Shown: piece by piece, positions 41,936-52,705 of the stretch
How the letters are laid out: each line of letters opens with the position of its first letter
Numbering within the stretch: the first letter of the stretch is position 1
Source of the DNA: Gonatopus flavifemur
Lineage: Eukaryota; Arthropoda; Insecta; Hymenoptera; Dryinidae
Direction of reading: 5' to 3'
Length of the DNA stretch: 64,000 bases
NCBI GenBank assembly: GCA_018340375.1
Contig: JAFFJZ010000009.1
Location: 20,414,501 to 20,478,500, forward strand
The notes under the pieces: model-generated
What the model saw: the letters and a program-made list of their open reading frames with translations, nothing else
What the model was told of the DNA's origin: nothing
Database searches by the model: none
Program-made: the position numbers and the translations under genes

Positions 41936-43763
41936 CGGGAGAGATGCCCTACCTGAGGGAATAACTCCATAACAATGGCTGTGGTGATAATCAAAATGTA
42001 TCACCAGGTGAATGATGCGACATATATTGACCATCAATACTTCATAATACATTTGGAAAAAAAAAATTTCTGAAATGTAATATTCGAATTTTCTGGAGTG
42101 ATATATTTGGCCATCTCTCCCAAGAGTCCGCGTAAGACGCCCCACTTATTCGGGATAGATGCCCTATCAGTTTAAATCGAGTTCAATGCACACAAATTAG
42201 TTATAAAAGGTATTTATTGAGATCGAAGAACACATACATCTGAGAATGGAACTAAATATTCAAATAATTTGAAGAAAACATGTTGAACGATCAACTTTGT
42301 GAAATAAAGTACTTCAAATGAAACACGTCAGGCCATAAGCTTTGGGGAATTGAACACTTCAAATAAAACATGTTGAAAGATAATCGCAAAAAAATTAAAC
42401 GATAAAACACAGATAGAATACTTTGAATAGATAATTTTCGGCAGATGATTCACAGCTCAAATTGTACTAGAAAATTATTTCTTTAAGATACGCTCTTCTT
42501 CTTTCCCTTAATTGACTTGGCTCTACCACATTTATTGCACAGATCGTGATATATTGTGCACGACTCATGTAACCATTGTGTGCATTTACAGCATTCCATT
42601 CAGTCTTCAGCTCGTTTGGTTAAAACATAATTTTCCTTACATTCTGTGCAATTATTTTCACCATCGTTAGTCTGAATATTAAGGTTTTTCTCGTCCTCTT
42701 TGACAGTCAGTGTTTTTGAAATCTTGTGACTCTTCGCCTCCGATTTTTTTCCAATGTGTTCTTTACATGCAATGACTTTTCATGTTCGTCTTCTATGAGC
42801 TTGAACATTAACATATGCCTCGTGATCCTCGTTCTCTTTGATAATAATCATTATTTCTGGAACCTTGCAATTTTGGGTCCTTGATTTTCTGTCTTGAATG
42901 TGTTCTTCCGATGTAAGAACTTTTACTGTCTGTTTTCTTTTTCTCGTTCATTTCATCGAGTTGAGCACTGGTGATATTTTGTGTGAAACTTGAGAAGAAG
43001 TTCCCTCGAACTCCTGGGGGTCTTGTGGTACAGCTGTAGGTTAAAGAGCTTCTTTCGATGTCCCAGATGGTGAATATGAATTATTTTCTGTACATGATTG
43101 CACATCATTTTGGATTTCCTGATTTGAATCGATCATTCTGTCACTTATATTGAAAAAATTATTTGGTATTATTGACGAGTCCATAGGAAAAATCTCCGTT
43201 TGCCGAAAACCATTAACCGCAGTGTGAATTGTAGCTGCTTTTGTCCATGCTGAACCGATTGAGGAAGCTGCTTGAATTCTGGTAATGGTGCGACCTGGAT
43301 GATGAGGAATCCATTTTTGCGCTTCTGTTTTGAATTAGTGTTTCAAGGGTTTGAAAAAAGACCGATCAAGAAGTTGAAGAGCTTGTGTTGTATGGCTTGA
43401 TAAGCATAAGAAGATAACATCGTTATTGTCAGTATACTCGAATGAATCATGACAATACACGTAGGATGCATGACCATCAAGGATCGCCAAAGTTTTTCCT
43501 GGAGGTTTCCTCGGAACAAAATGATCTTTCAGCCACTTGAAAAAAATTTCAGTGCTAATGTAAAATGATTTTCGATTCATAAGAACCATAGACCCAGATA
43601 GAACACCATCGAGGAATTCTTTCTTCTGTCTGACACCTTTCAAAATTATTGCAGGGGGGAAGAGTTGTCCTTCAGCATTGCGGCAAACTATCGCAGTAAT
43701 ATTCTCTCCTCTCTCGGTAGAAGTCAACACATGGACATCTTTACCTCCTTTCGTGGCTGAAAC

Positions 43764-43901
43764 GGATGGGGGCCGAATCAACGAAAGGACAAATCAACGA
43801 AACCATTGGTTGAGAAGGAAGAGATGTATCATGTATGATGTCTCATTCTTCCCAACTAACGGTTTCGTTGATTTGGTTTTTCGTTGATTTTGCCCCCATC
43901 C
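43764..43901. repeat. 138-bp MITE with 8-bp target duplication, in pogo DDE domain
   Basis: The ends are GGATGGGGGC and GCCCCCATCC reversed, and the arms share 'aaatcaacgaaa' copies. It is flanked on both sides by GCTGAAAC (43756-43763 and 43902-43909), an exact 8-base duplication of the type made by hAT transposases. Removing it joins the transposase frame precisely between 'EEVSA' and 'TKGGKDV'. Confidence 0.9.
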
Positions 43902-44378
43902 GCTGAAACTTCTTCCGGGACGTGGTTCAGTTGACACCCAGTCTCGTCCATATTGAATATATTGTCTGGCTACGTGAATGAATCATTCTCCGTATACACT
44001 CCAGAAAGAAGTTTAAAGAAGTGTGCAACACTTTCTCAGTTCATTCCCTCACTTCTGGCTACTGACAGAGTATGTGACTGCTTAATACTCAGCTCTTTAT
44101 TCCTTCTCAGAAACAAATTTAGCCAGTCATAATCAGCCATCCCAGTTTCTGCATTAGAAGGATGATCCAGGCCGAGTTTTTCAGCAGATCGATAAGCCAA
44201 AGTTTGAATTGTTTCCCGATCAGGTGCGAATCCAGATTTTTCGAGACGTTAGATATGCCTAACAAGGTGTTTTTCATTGTTTATGCCAAAATAACTCTTC
44301 GATCCCAAGAGAATTTTGCTGGTAGTATTGGCGTCTCTTCGAGGACGAAGTGTTCCAGAAGGAATTCCATAGTACCTC

Positions 44379-44486
44379 CCCACACAGCACAACAGTTCAG
44401 AAAGAGTTCATGAAGAATTCAATTGGAGTTCGAAGAATTCATTATGAATTCTTCAGAATCCTTTTTGAACTCCTGTGGTGTGTGGG
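44379..44486. repeat. 108-bp MITE in the pogo N-terminus
   Basis: CCCACACAGCACAACAGTTC (about 44379) pairs with a segment ending 'gaactcctgtggtgtgtggg' (about 44486). The inner arms share 'gaagaattca'. It interrupts the transposase after 'GVNEA'. Confidence 0.8.
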
Positions 44487-44755
44487 TTACCGCCTCGTTC
44501 ACTCCGATTTCTACTGCATCCATTTTTGTGAGGGCTTCTTTCAATTGCTCTTCAGACCAAGCACCACGAGTTGCCCTTGTGGATTTCCTTTTGTAAGTAG
44601 TGGGCATAATCTGAAATAACACCCATGTACAGTATATTATTAATTATACAGGAACTGGATTCATGAATGTGGGCCATCTATACCGGATGATAATGAGGTA
44701 TCTCACCCGATGAGAGGTGGGGTGTCTATCTTTTGATACGGGAGAGATGCCCCTC

Positions 44756-46021
44756 CAGTTGATAAAGTTACAGCTGATCCAAGATGGCTGACCACTACGC
44801 CGAGGAGTGAAGTCAATCTATTCCTACTAGTGAACACTTCTTAATACCTGAATATTCCCACATGTCGATGAATCTCAATCATGTATATGACATACGATCT
44901 TATAATAGAGTGAAAAATACATCATACTTACTGTATATATCATCCTCAGGCTCCGTAAAATAATGAGGCAGAGTCACGCTGTTGGGAAAGGGATGGGGAA
45001 AGGATGCTGGAACTGCCGGGTCTAGGTTGCTCCCTGAGGATGCGCTGGAAATGAAGCACTTTCGGACTGAGTTGAAGAACAATTAATGTTCTTTATTTTA
45101 GTGAACTAACACGTGTAAAAAAACACCTTCCACATTGAAAGGAAGATCGCGTAAACGAGTTACAAGGGTAAAAATCTGTATATAAAAGCGTGGTGGTGCG
45201 AAAAGATACAGCGGCAGTGTACGATATAACAGGCGGCACGACCCTAATTATAGAGGAATTTGGTGAGGAGCGCAAAGGTCGAACGACACGTCTGGAGGAG
45301 AGGGGCTAATCCTGGCATAGTCACGAAATTAGATCACCGTGAGCTTGGAATGCGAATACTTTCGTCATATCAGGAAATTTAGATTTATTCAAATATAACT
45401 CAAGCTACTTGGTGGCGAATGAAATCGTGAGCTTCATGCTCTCTCCCAAACACACCCTTTCTCTCGCAGTACTCTCGCGTTGAATGTGAGGTAAGCGCAT
45501 CGCCAATACTGCATTCTGATGGCCGTTTTTGGGACTACCACTGCCGGAGCATCTCTCCCAGATTCACCTTATATCATGATCCTTGACGGACAGTTTGCTA
45601 CTCTTGGTTCCTCCAAACAGAACCAGCGCCCGATCATAGAAAATCATGGATCACTTCTGAGGCGAAAGCATATCGGATTTATCATAACCCCTCCACGGAC
45701 AGTCTGCTGGTGTATACTATTCCCTAATCAGAATCGTGAGCGAATGATGAGACATATGGTATATTGAGCCTGCTCAGAGAAAAATGAATGAATGAAACAT
45801 TGTCCTCCTCGCATACCCTGATCAATAATGACTATATTTGAGCCTCACTAAGTCGACTGGAGATGTAGCTCATCCTAAAATAACCGTCCCAAATATTTCT
45901 CATCTCTCTTCAGAAAGAAAACTAGCAAGGGATGTCTGGTCAGAAAAGTTACGTTCACTATGATTTTGTTGTCTGTATAGTTTTGACAGAGAATATTATA
46001 TCTGATCTCAATTCCATCATA
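44756..46021. other. No gene recognised; partial dispersed repeat
   Basis: 45540-45790 shows scattered resemblance ('gacggacagt', 'gagcctgctcag', 'aatcagaatcgtgag') to 63700-63960, suggesting a common dispersed family. 'caggaatgtgaggtaagcgc'-like motifs near 45485 could be read as splice donors, but no exon is supported. Confidence 0.4.
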
Positions 46022-47312
46022 CAGGTTGGTTGAAAAGTTCCTGCGCTCACCAAGAGATAGCACTGCTAGCTCAAAACTTTTTTTTTCTCGAGTTGGTATA
46101 TCTGTCCTGAGAACACATGCAAAGTTACAAGTCATTCTGTCAATTCATTCTTTGTTTACAAGCCATTTGAAGTTGACGTGTCATTGATTTTTCCTAATAT
46201 GGAGAAAATTGAATATCGTGCAGTCATTAGATTCTTTGTTTTGAAGGGTTTAAAAGCAAAGGATATTTATGAACAATTTTCAGAAGTGTATAAGGAGTCC
46301 TCACCTTCAAAACGCACCGTTGAATTTTGGGCTGGTGAATTTAAACGTGATCGTACTAGCCTTGAAGACGATCCACGTGAAGGACGCCCAAAAACTGCAA
46401 CCACAGCAGAAATCATTGAGCATGTACATAATATGGTTAGTGAAGATCCAAGTTTGACTAAGCGTGAAATTGCTAATGCCATAGGCATCTCAGACGAACG
46501 AGTATTCCATATTTTACATGAAGAATTACGTATGAAAAAACTGTTTCGGAAGTTAGTGCCGCACACGTTAACAATTCAACAAAAACTGGATCGAAAACAA
46601 ATTTCTCAGCGTAGTTTGGAGCGTTTTAAGCAGAATAAAAACGATTTTTCGCGTCGTTTTATAACTATGGATGAGACTTGGATCTACCACCATGATCCTA
46701 AATTGAAACAAGAACGTTTACAGTGGACTGAAGCTGGTTGTTCAGCTCCAAAGCAGGTGAAGTCACAACGATCAGCAAAGAAAGTTATGGCATCAGTTTT
46801 TTCGGATGCAAAAGGAATTTTGTTCATTGATTATCTTCAGAAAGGTAAAACAATCAACTCCGAATATTACTGCAGCCTTTTGGATCAGCTGGATGAAAAA
46901 ATTCGTGAGAAAAGACCTAGTTTAAAGAAGAAAAAAATCATTTTTCATCAAGATAATGCACCTGCTCACAAAAGTGTTTTGACGATGGCTAAATTCAAAG
47001 AACTCAAGTACGAATTGCTTGAACATCCACCGTATTTGCCAGATTTGGCTCCTAGCGACTACTATCTCTTCAGAAATCTCAAACAATTCCTTCGTGGAAA
47101 GCATTTTTCGTCGAATGAAGAGGCCATAGCAGCCGTAGACGGTTATTTTGTAGAGCTTCCGGAAAACCATTATAAGGATGGGATAAAATTATTGGAAGAT
47201 CATTGGAACAAGTGTATTGAGCTTCTAGGAGATTATATTGAATAAAAAAATATATTTCGTAACAAAAACAGTATTCTTTCATTTCGAGCGCAGAAACTTT
47301 TCAACCAACCTG
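46022..47312 (+). mobile_element. Mariner element B (1291 bp), intact
   Basis: Inverted ends CAGGTTGGTTGAAAAGTT(C/T)C with continuing match to GCGCTC, about 28 bases, are flanked by TA on both sides (46020-46021 and 47313-47314). The sequence is unrelated at nucleotide level to elements A1/A2 and C. Confidence 0.93.
46199..47245 (+). CDS. Mariner transposase (second type), full length
   Basis: 348 residues from ATG 46199 ('MEKIEYRAVIRFF'). N-terminal HTH motifs include 'LKGLKAKDIYEQF' and 'ITKREIANAIGIS'-like 'LTKREIANAIGIS'. The catalytic residues are in 'ITMDETWIYHHDP', 'FHQDNAPAHKS' and 'LPDLAPSDYYLF' (34 residues between the second and third Asp). The linker reads 'KLVPHTLT', against WVPHxL in relatives. 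'VFSDAKG' has Ser where most mariners have Trp. No stops or frameshifts. A potential active source, or a recent one. Confidence 0.93.
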   Translation: MEKIEYRAVIRFFVLKGLKAKDIYEQFSEVYKESSPSKRTVEFWAGEFKRDRTSLEDDPREGRPKTATTAEIIEHVHNMVSEDPSLTKREIANAIGISDERVFHILHEELRMKKLFRKLVPHTLTIQQKLDRKQISQRSLERFKQNKNDFSRRFITMDETWIYHHDPKLKQERLQWTEAGCSAPKQVKSQRSAKKVMASVFSDAKGILFIDYLQKGKTINSEYYCSLLDQLDEKIREKRPSLKKKKIIFHQDNAPAHKSVLTMAKFKELKYELLEHPPYLPDLAPSDYYLFRNLKQFLRGKHFSSNEEAIAAVDGYFVELPENHYKDGIKLLEDHWNKCIELLGDYIE

Positions 47313-48029
47313 TAAGCAGAATCATAAGAGCCTTCCGAAGTGGCTGATCACCTGGTCTGATCAGCTACTCCGGGAGGCTCCATAGTGCATACATTCAAAA
47401 TCCTTGTGTTCAAAGGATTGTTGTTTTTTCATTGAGAATCGTAAACGAATGTAAAGCGAACTATACAAAGTCTGTGTGAAGAAAATCAAGCATATGAATT
47501 CATATCTTCTGTATAGAGACTAGTTTATATCATAACTAGTGAGGAGTAATTGTAGTTTAGCTTGACTGCAGCAATTAGATAGACAACTGATACTTCAAAT
47601 TAATGTTATATCCCAAATCAAGGCTGCGAATCATAATGTATCCAGAGGTAAGATGTAATTGTGTTATTTTACACACAATGATGTTCTCAGGTTATTTTAA
47701 CGTAAGTCGTCCCTCTAGTTGGACTGGAACATGAATCATCATGACTAATTTCTATTAGAAGAATAGTTTTTCATGCATTCAATTTTCCCTGAGGAGTCCC
47801 TATATAATCTGCTCCGCTTTTGTTCACGAATCATTATGAGAACATCAACAGCAACGCACTCTACACTGAAAATTGTAGGATATCTGCTATACTCCTGCCT
47901 GCATAGAATCTGTGAATGGGAATCATAATTACCTGTATGTCTCATAAATTCTGAAATTCCACAAACAATACAATCATATAAAGCTCATCTTCTTTACTTT
48001 TGTCATTTACAGATGCACTGCCCGAGTAA
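47313..48029. other. No gene recognised
   Basis: 47332-47380 ('cttccgaagtggctgatcacctgg') resembles 63715-63745, so part belongs to the dispersed family seen elsewhere. Otherwise AT-rich and featureless. Confidence 0.4.
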
Positions 48030-48612
48030 AAATGAAAACTCCTGCAACACGTCTGCACTAGTCCCGCACTTATATTCACGCCCGTAACACTCCCGCAACA
48101 TATCCAAAAATTCGTGAGATTCTTGGTTCAAAATCAAAGCGCCCATAACATACCCGCGCCAGACCTGTACGCATATATATGTCCGCACCACGCCCGCAAC
48201 AGGTATGTACGTTTTTCCTGTTCTGACACTATATAGACGTGGTGCAAGCATATCGCAAGAGGCTTTTTTCTCATCTCCATTAAATCAGTACAATTTTTCT
48301 GAATCTCTAATAATTTTGCAATTAGTGAAACTTCAGAATAAGAATAAAGCGAAATAAAAACTTTCTAAGGCTCAAACGTGAAAGTTGTAAGAGAAATCTT
48401 CCTCATACAAAAATTCGGTGTGTTACTGCTTCCGAACGCGTGCATATTCAAAGGAACCCAAACAACGCCGTGTGTATGACACAAATTATTTTTCCCAAAA
48501 TTTATATTGGTTTTCCTCTTACATCTATTACGCAAAGAGTAGGAGTTGTAATTTGGTATGAAACATTCCGACAAACTTTGAACATGAGGACCCAGTCATT
48601 GCATGGTGTTAT

Positions 48613-48869
48613 ACACGGAGAGAAATTTATTTGGAAAGATTACCATTTTATTCGTAAACTAGAACTATTCGGAAAAATCAGACAATAATTTATAGCATAA
48701 CTCCTAATTATTGCCAGATGTGATGGTACAAATCCAAATTAATCTCGATTTTTACCATCACAACTGGCAATGATTAGGAGTTATATCATAAATTATTGTC
48801 TGATTTTTCCGAATAGTTCTAGTTTACGAATAAAATGGTAATTTTTCCAAATAAATTTCTCTCCGTGTA
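48613..48869. repeat. 257-bp hairpin MITE (TACACGGAGAGAAATTTATT)
   Basis: Near-perfect palindrome: TACACGGAGAGAAATTTATT at 48613 is mirrored to 48869. The arms share 'taccattttattcgtaaact', 'cggaaaaatcagacaataat', 'aactcctaat.attgccag', with a loop near 48735-48755. The high arm identity suggests a young insertion. Confidence 0.92.
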
Positions 48870-50645
48870 GTGTATTGAAGTGAAATACAACGTGGCAGTG
48901 TGTGTGTACATCAAATTGTGTCAAACTATTTTATAAAAAATGAGTTCCTGTGGAAGGTAAGGATATTTATATCGACTTCTATTCATGTACATCTTGCTGG
49001 GTATCCCCTTAAGGGCTTTCGGACGTGGTAGAACTATAAATATGTAGGTACACAAATACAGAATATAGGTATAGTCTAAGCGAGAAAAACTTTGCGCCAA
49101 ACGTTTGTGTGAAATAGAAATTGATGTAAAATTTAAAAAATTTTACCATAGTGCTTACCCGGGATTGCGCCGTGAACATAAATCTAGCAGTAAAATCACT
49201 CTCCATTCCCTATAAAAAATTCGTGAATACGCGAGATGATTTGCTTTTCGTCGTCGCCATGTTGATTTCGAAAATATCTTAAGATGCAACTGGCAGCTGC
49301 GTTTCAAAGTAACCATTTGATTATTTTTGATTATATTCAAAATTTCAAGGTTTTCGAAATAATCAATCGATTGATGGAATTTTTCAATATTGCACGTGAT
49401 TTATCGTAATAGAACTTATATGTATATACGAATGAAACTATTCCGCATGGAAAAATTACATTACACTTTCCATGAACCCTCCATGAATGTGATTGAATTG
49501 AGATCGATTAGTTTGGTTATCATCCCGCATAAAATTTGATCGACAAAATTTTTATTCATTTATAGAAAAAGAGGACCATTTATTTAGAGGAAGAACGATC
49601 TTTGATTATGATGAACGAATTGTACGTGTAACGGTCAATTACCGATACATCGTTTTCTCCACATTATTCTACATACGGTTATGTAAAACATTGATTTCAT
49701 ACACACATGCATAGTCCACGGGAAATGCAACGCAATTTTTACACTGGAATATTTGTTTATGCGGAATAAAATCAACGATATACATTATCACTTTCACAGC
49801 ACATTATGGGGTGAAATTGTGGAAAATTCACGATTGAAAAAATTTTTTTTTGTTATTCTGAACATGGTAATAAAAAAAATACTTACTCCAAAACGTCGCT
49901 TTTAACTGCATTTTGCGATATTCTCAAAAGCAACGCGGCGACGGCGAACTATCAAATCGTCTCACGTATTTACGAATTTTTTACAGGAAATAGAGGTAAA
50001 GCCCACACTGAGAGATATTCATTATCAAAAAATACTGGTTTTCCCATTAGTCGGGGGATATACTTGACATAACGATTTTATATACCTGGCTTGAGATCAC
50101 AAATTGATGAGAAATAACAGTAATTTTTCATGCTCCGAAGTTTGAAAATTAAAACCAGAGAGAGATGAGAATTCATGTTGAAAAACAGTAATCTTTTATC
50201 ATACAAGTTGTAAACGAAAATTCTTAATTGATGACACTGATATGAATTGAAAACCATCCCATTTTCAAGATTGTTGCGTGACTTCGGGGAAATAAGCCAG
50301 GTTTGTGATCACGAACAATGATGTTCGATGCCGGTGAGGATAAAATTTTTTTTTCGATTAAAATAATGCTATAAAAAATTACTGATATTCCCCATCAATT
50401 TGTAATCACATGTCAAGTATATCCCTCGTCTACTGACAAAAACCAGTAATTTTGATTGATGAATTCTTCTCAGTGCAGGTAAACACTGGGCAATCCCAGG
50501 TAAGCACAGTGGTATAATATTTTTTCGTATCAATTACTATTCCGCACAAACGTTTGGCGCAAAATAGCAATTGAGATGAAATTTGAAAAATATTACACCA
50601 TAGTGCCTGGAAGTACGCCTCGAATATGAATCCAGCGGTGGAATC

Positions 50646-50796
50646 CAAGGGCGTATCCAGGGGAGGGGTCCAAGGGGTCCAACCCCCCCCCAAATCCAGC
50701 ATTTTTTCGTTTGTTATATATCTATATATTTCGTATATATAGATATACATCCTTAACATAGGCCCCTTCCAAAAAAAAATTCTGGATACGCCCTTG
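50646..50796. repeat. 151-bp MITE with 8-bp target duplication
   Basis: CAAGGGCGTATCCAG at the left and CTGGATACGCCCTTG at the right. It is flanked by GTGGAATC at 50638-50645 and 50797-50804, an exact 8-base duplication (hAT-type). Inside are a C-run and a TATATCTATATATTTCG stretch. Confidence 0.93.
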
Positions 50797-52165
50797 GTGG
50801 AATCATTGTCGATTCATATATATAAAGAAAAATTCGTACATCCGTCAGACGATTTGACATTTCGTCACCGCCATGTTAAATTTGGGAATATCGTGAAATA
50901 AAGTTGGAGGTTGCGTTTTGGAGAAACCTAAACATTCTTTCTATGGTCAGAATATCAAAGTTTTTTTCCATGATTATAAAGCTCTTCAAAAGTTCACACT
51001 GTAAAACAAAATATGTTGTAAAAGTGTTGTAACGTATATAATTGACATTACTTATCATAAAATACATTTCAGTTTCAAAATTATGCCATATTTCTCGTGA
51101 ACTATACTTTTTTGAATGACATAAAATTTTAACATAAACGTACGTAGAATTATAATCAAAACGATGTATCGGTAATTGACCGTTACACGTACAATTCGTT
51201 CATCATAATCAAAGATCGTTCTTTCTCTAAATAAATGGTCCTCTTTTTTTATAAATGAATAAAAATTTTGTCGATCAAATCTTATGCGGGATAATAACCA
51301 AACTCATCGATCTCAATTCAATCACATTTATGAAGGGTTCATGGGAAGTGTAAGGTAATTTTTCCATGCGGGATAGTTTCATTTATATATACATATAAGT
51401 TGTATTACGATAAATCACGTGCAATATTGAAAAATTCCATCAATCGATTGATTATTTCGAAAACCTTGAAATTTTGAATATAATCAAAAATAATCAAATG
51501 TTCACTTTGAAACGCAGCTGCCACTTGCATCTTAAGATATTTTCAATATCAACATGGTGACGACGAAATGTCAAATCGTCTCGCGTATTCACAAATTTTT
51601 TACAGAGAATGGAAAGTGATTTCACCGCTACATTTATATTTATGGCGCAATCCCAAATAAGCACTATGGTGGAATATTTTTTAAATTTCACATCAATTGC
51701 TATTTTGCACAAAAGTTTGGAGCAAAGTTTTCTTCGCTTTAACTATACCTATGTGCTATATGTGTGTACCTACATATTCACAGTTATACTATGCTCGAGG
51801 GCCCTTAAGCACGCATTGCAACAGTAATTTCGACATTTACGGGTCTGGTGCGGACCTGGTACATCTCTATTGCATGCATGTTCTGGGCTTGGTGCGGTCT
51901 TGGTGCGAACACGTTCCGGGATTTATCGTCCATCGTCATTCACTGTGTGCGGGTTTAGTGCAGCTATGGTGCAATCGCGTTGCGGGTGTACGGTTCGCCA
52001 AACGGCCTTGGTGCAAACGTGGTGCGGGCGTAATCATTTTTGTGTGCAGGAGTGTTGCAGATGTGTTGCAGGCATATACGGTACTGTTATGGGCGTGATG
52101 CGGGTGCTTACAGTATTATTGCGGGTTCAGTACAGATGCGCCCGCAACACATCCGTAACAGTACC

Positions 52166-52704
52166 GTATATTTTCATTTCAGCGATTTAAAAATTTTAAC
52201 TCGGGTGGTGAATGAGTGAGCAGACTATTCATGATTAACTTGATGGGGATTGAGCATATGGAGTAATGTTGTGATCATAGGGATTGATTGAAATCTGAAA
52301 TAACTAGAGCTCAACTGGACTGAAGAAACTGCAGATACAATTCATTCTAAAATCTTCTTTCCACAAGTTCTACCTCTTCAGCTATTCTATTCATGCTGGA
52401 TTATATTTCTATTCCTACAGACCTGTATTTTCATTCTCATCTTCAGATGATTCTCTTCTTGAATATTATCAATACCATCCAACGAAGAATTTGTGATTGC
52501 AAAGGATAGAAAAGAAATGAAATCTAAAGAACTGGATCCGAATTCGGAGGTCACAAATCCATTCCAACAAAATTGTATTGTTCTCTATTTCACCTTATTT
52601 CGCAGTGGAATTCATTCTAAATCCATGGTCTCAGGTCAATTTCCCAACGTCAAACTCAGAATATAACTCATAGGTTGTGAATGAATGTCGTTAACAGTTT
52701 TGAT
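52166..52704. other. No gene recognised
   Basis: AT-rich sequence with no open frame of note and no clear repeat. Confidence 0.45.
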
Positions 52705-52705
52705 T

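Larger units (their letters stand above)
42483..44607 (-). pseudogene. Pogo/jerky-type transposase with CENP-B and DDE domains
   Basis: The start ATG 44607 gives 'MPTTYKRKSTRATRGAWSEE', a psq-type helix-turn-helix. It is interrupted by a MITE, then continues 'YGIPSGTLRPRRD', and a CENP-B-type HTH ('TIQTLAYRSAEKLGLDHP', 'ADYDWLNLFLRRNKELS'). The DDE_1 domain has 'NMDETGCQLN', is split by a second MITE, and resumes 'ATKGGKDVHVLTSTERGENI', 'LAILDGHASY' and 'LSSHTTQALQLLDRSFFKPLKH'. The next codon is TAA (43335-43337), where relatives have Tyr, and the frame then runs on with 'WIPHHPGRTITRIQAASS' and 'AVNGFRQTEIFP'. It ends with a zinc cluster 'ECCKCTQWLHESC...LCNKCG', PHD-like, near 42510-42600. 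Broken, but nearly complete. Confidence 0.85.
42108..44755 (-). mobile_element. Pogo/Tigger-type DNA transposon, decayed
   Basis: The coding region is bounded by related inverted sequences. On the left is GGCCATCTCTCCCAAGAGTC (about 42109) with 'gacgccccac'. On the right is 'gtggggtgtctatc...gggagagatgcccc' (44709-44752), the complement of which starts GGGGCATCTCTCCC. A further 'gggagagatgccct' copy sits at 41939. The exact ends and TA duplication are uncertain. Confidence 0.55.
48030..52165. repeat. 4.1-kb nested inverted-repeat structure
   Basis: Outermost are two inverted blocks of GC-rich degenerate minisatellite: 48030-48245 ('gcaacacgtctgcac', 'gtccgcaccacgcccgcaac') and 51838-52165 ('ttggtgcaaacgtggtgcgg', 'gtgttgcagatgtgttgcag'). 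Inside are arms of about 650 bases, 49008-49656 and 51158-51810, which pair closely ('gtaacggtcaattaccgata', 'aatcaatcgattgatgga'). The inner 1.5 kb contains further fragments of the same arm (49925-49990 and 50535-50640). No transposase is present. The open frames here come from arm and minisatellite sequence. Confidence 0.85.

Noticed and set aside
51697..52190. Cysteine-rich open frames at 51697-52098 and 51870-52190, resembling a small secreted Cys-rich protein
   Set aside because: The cysteines come from the repeated TGC/TGT in the GC-rich minisatellite, and two frames are open at once; the inverted partner at 48.0-48.25 kb shows the repeat nature.
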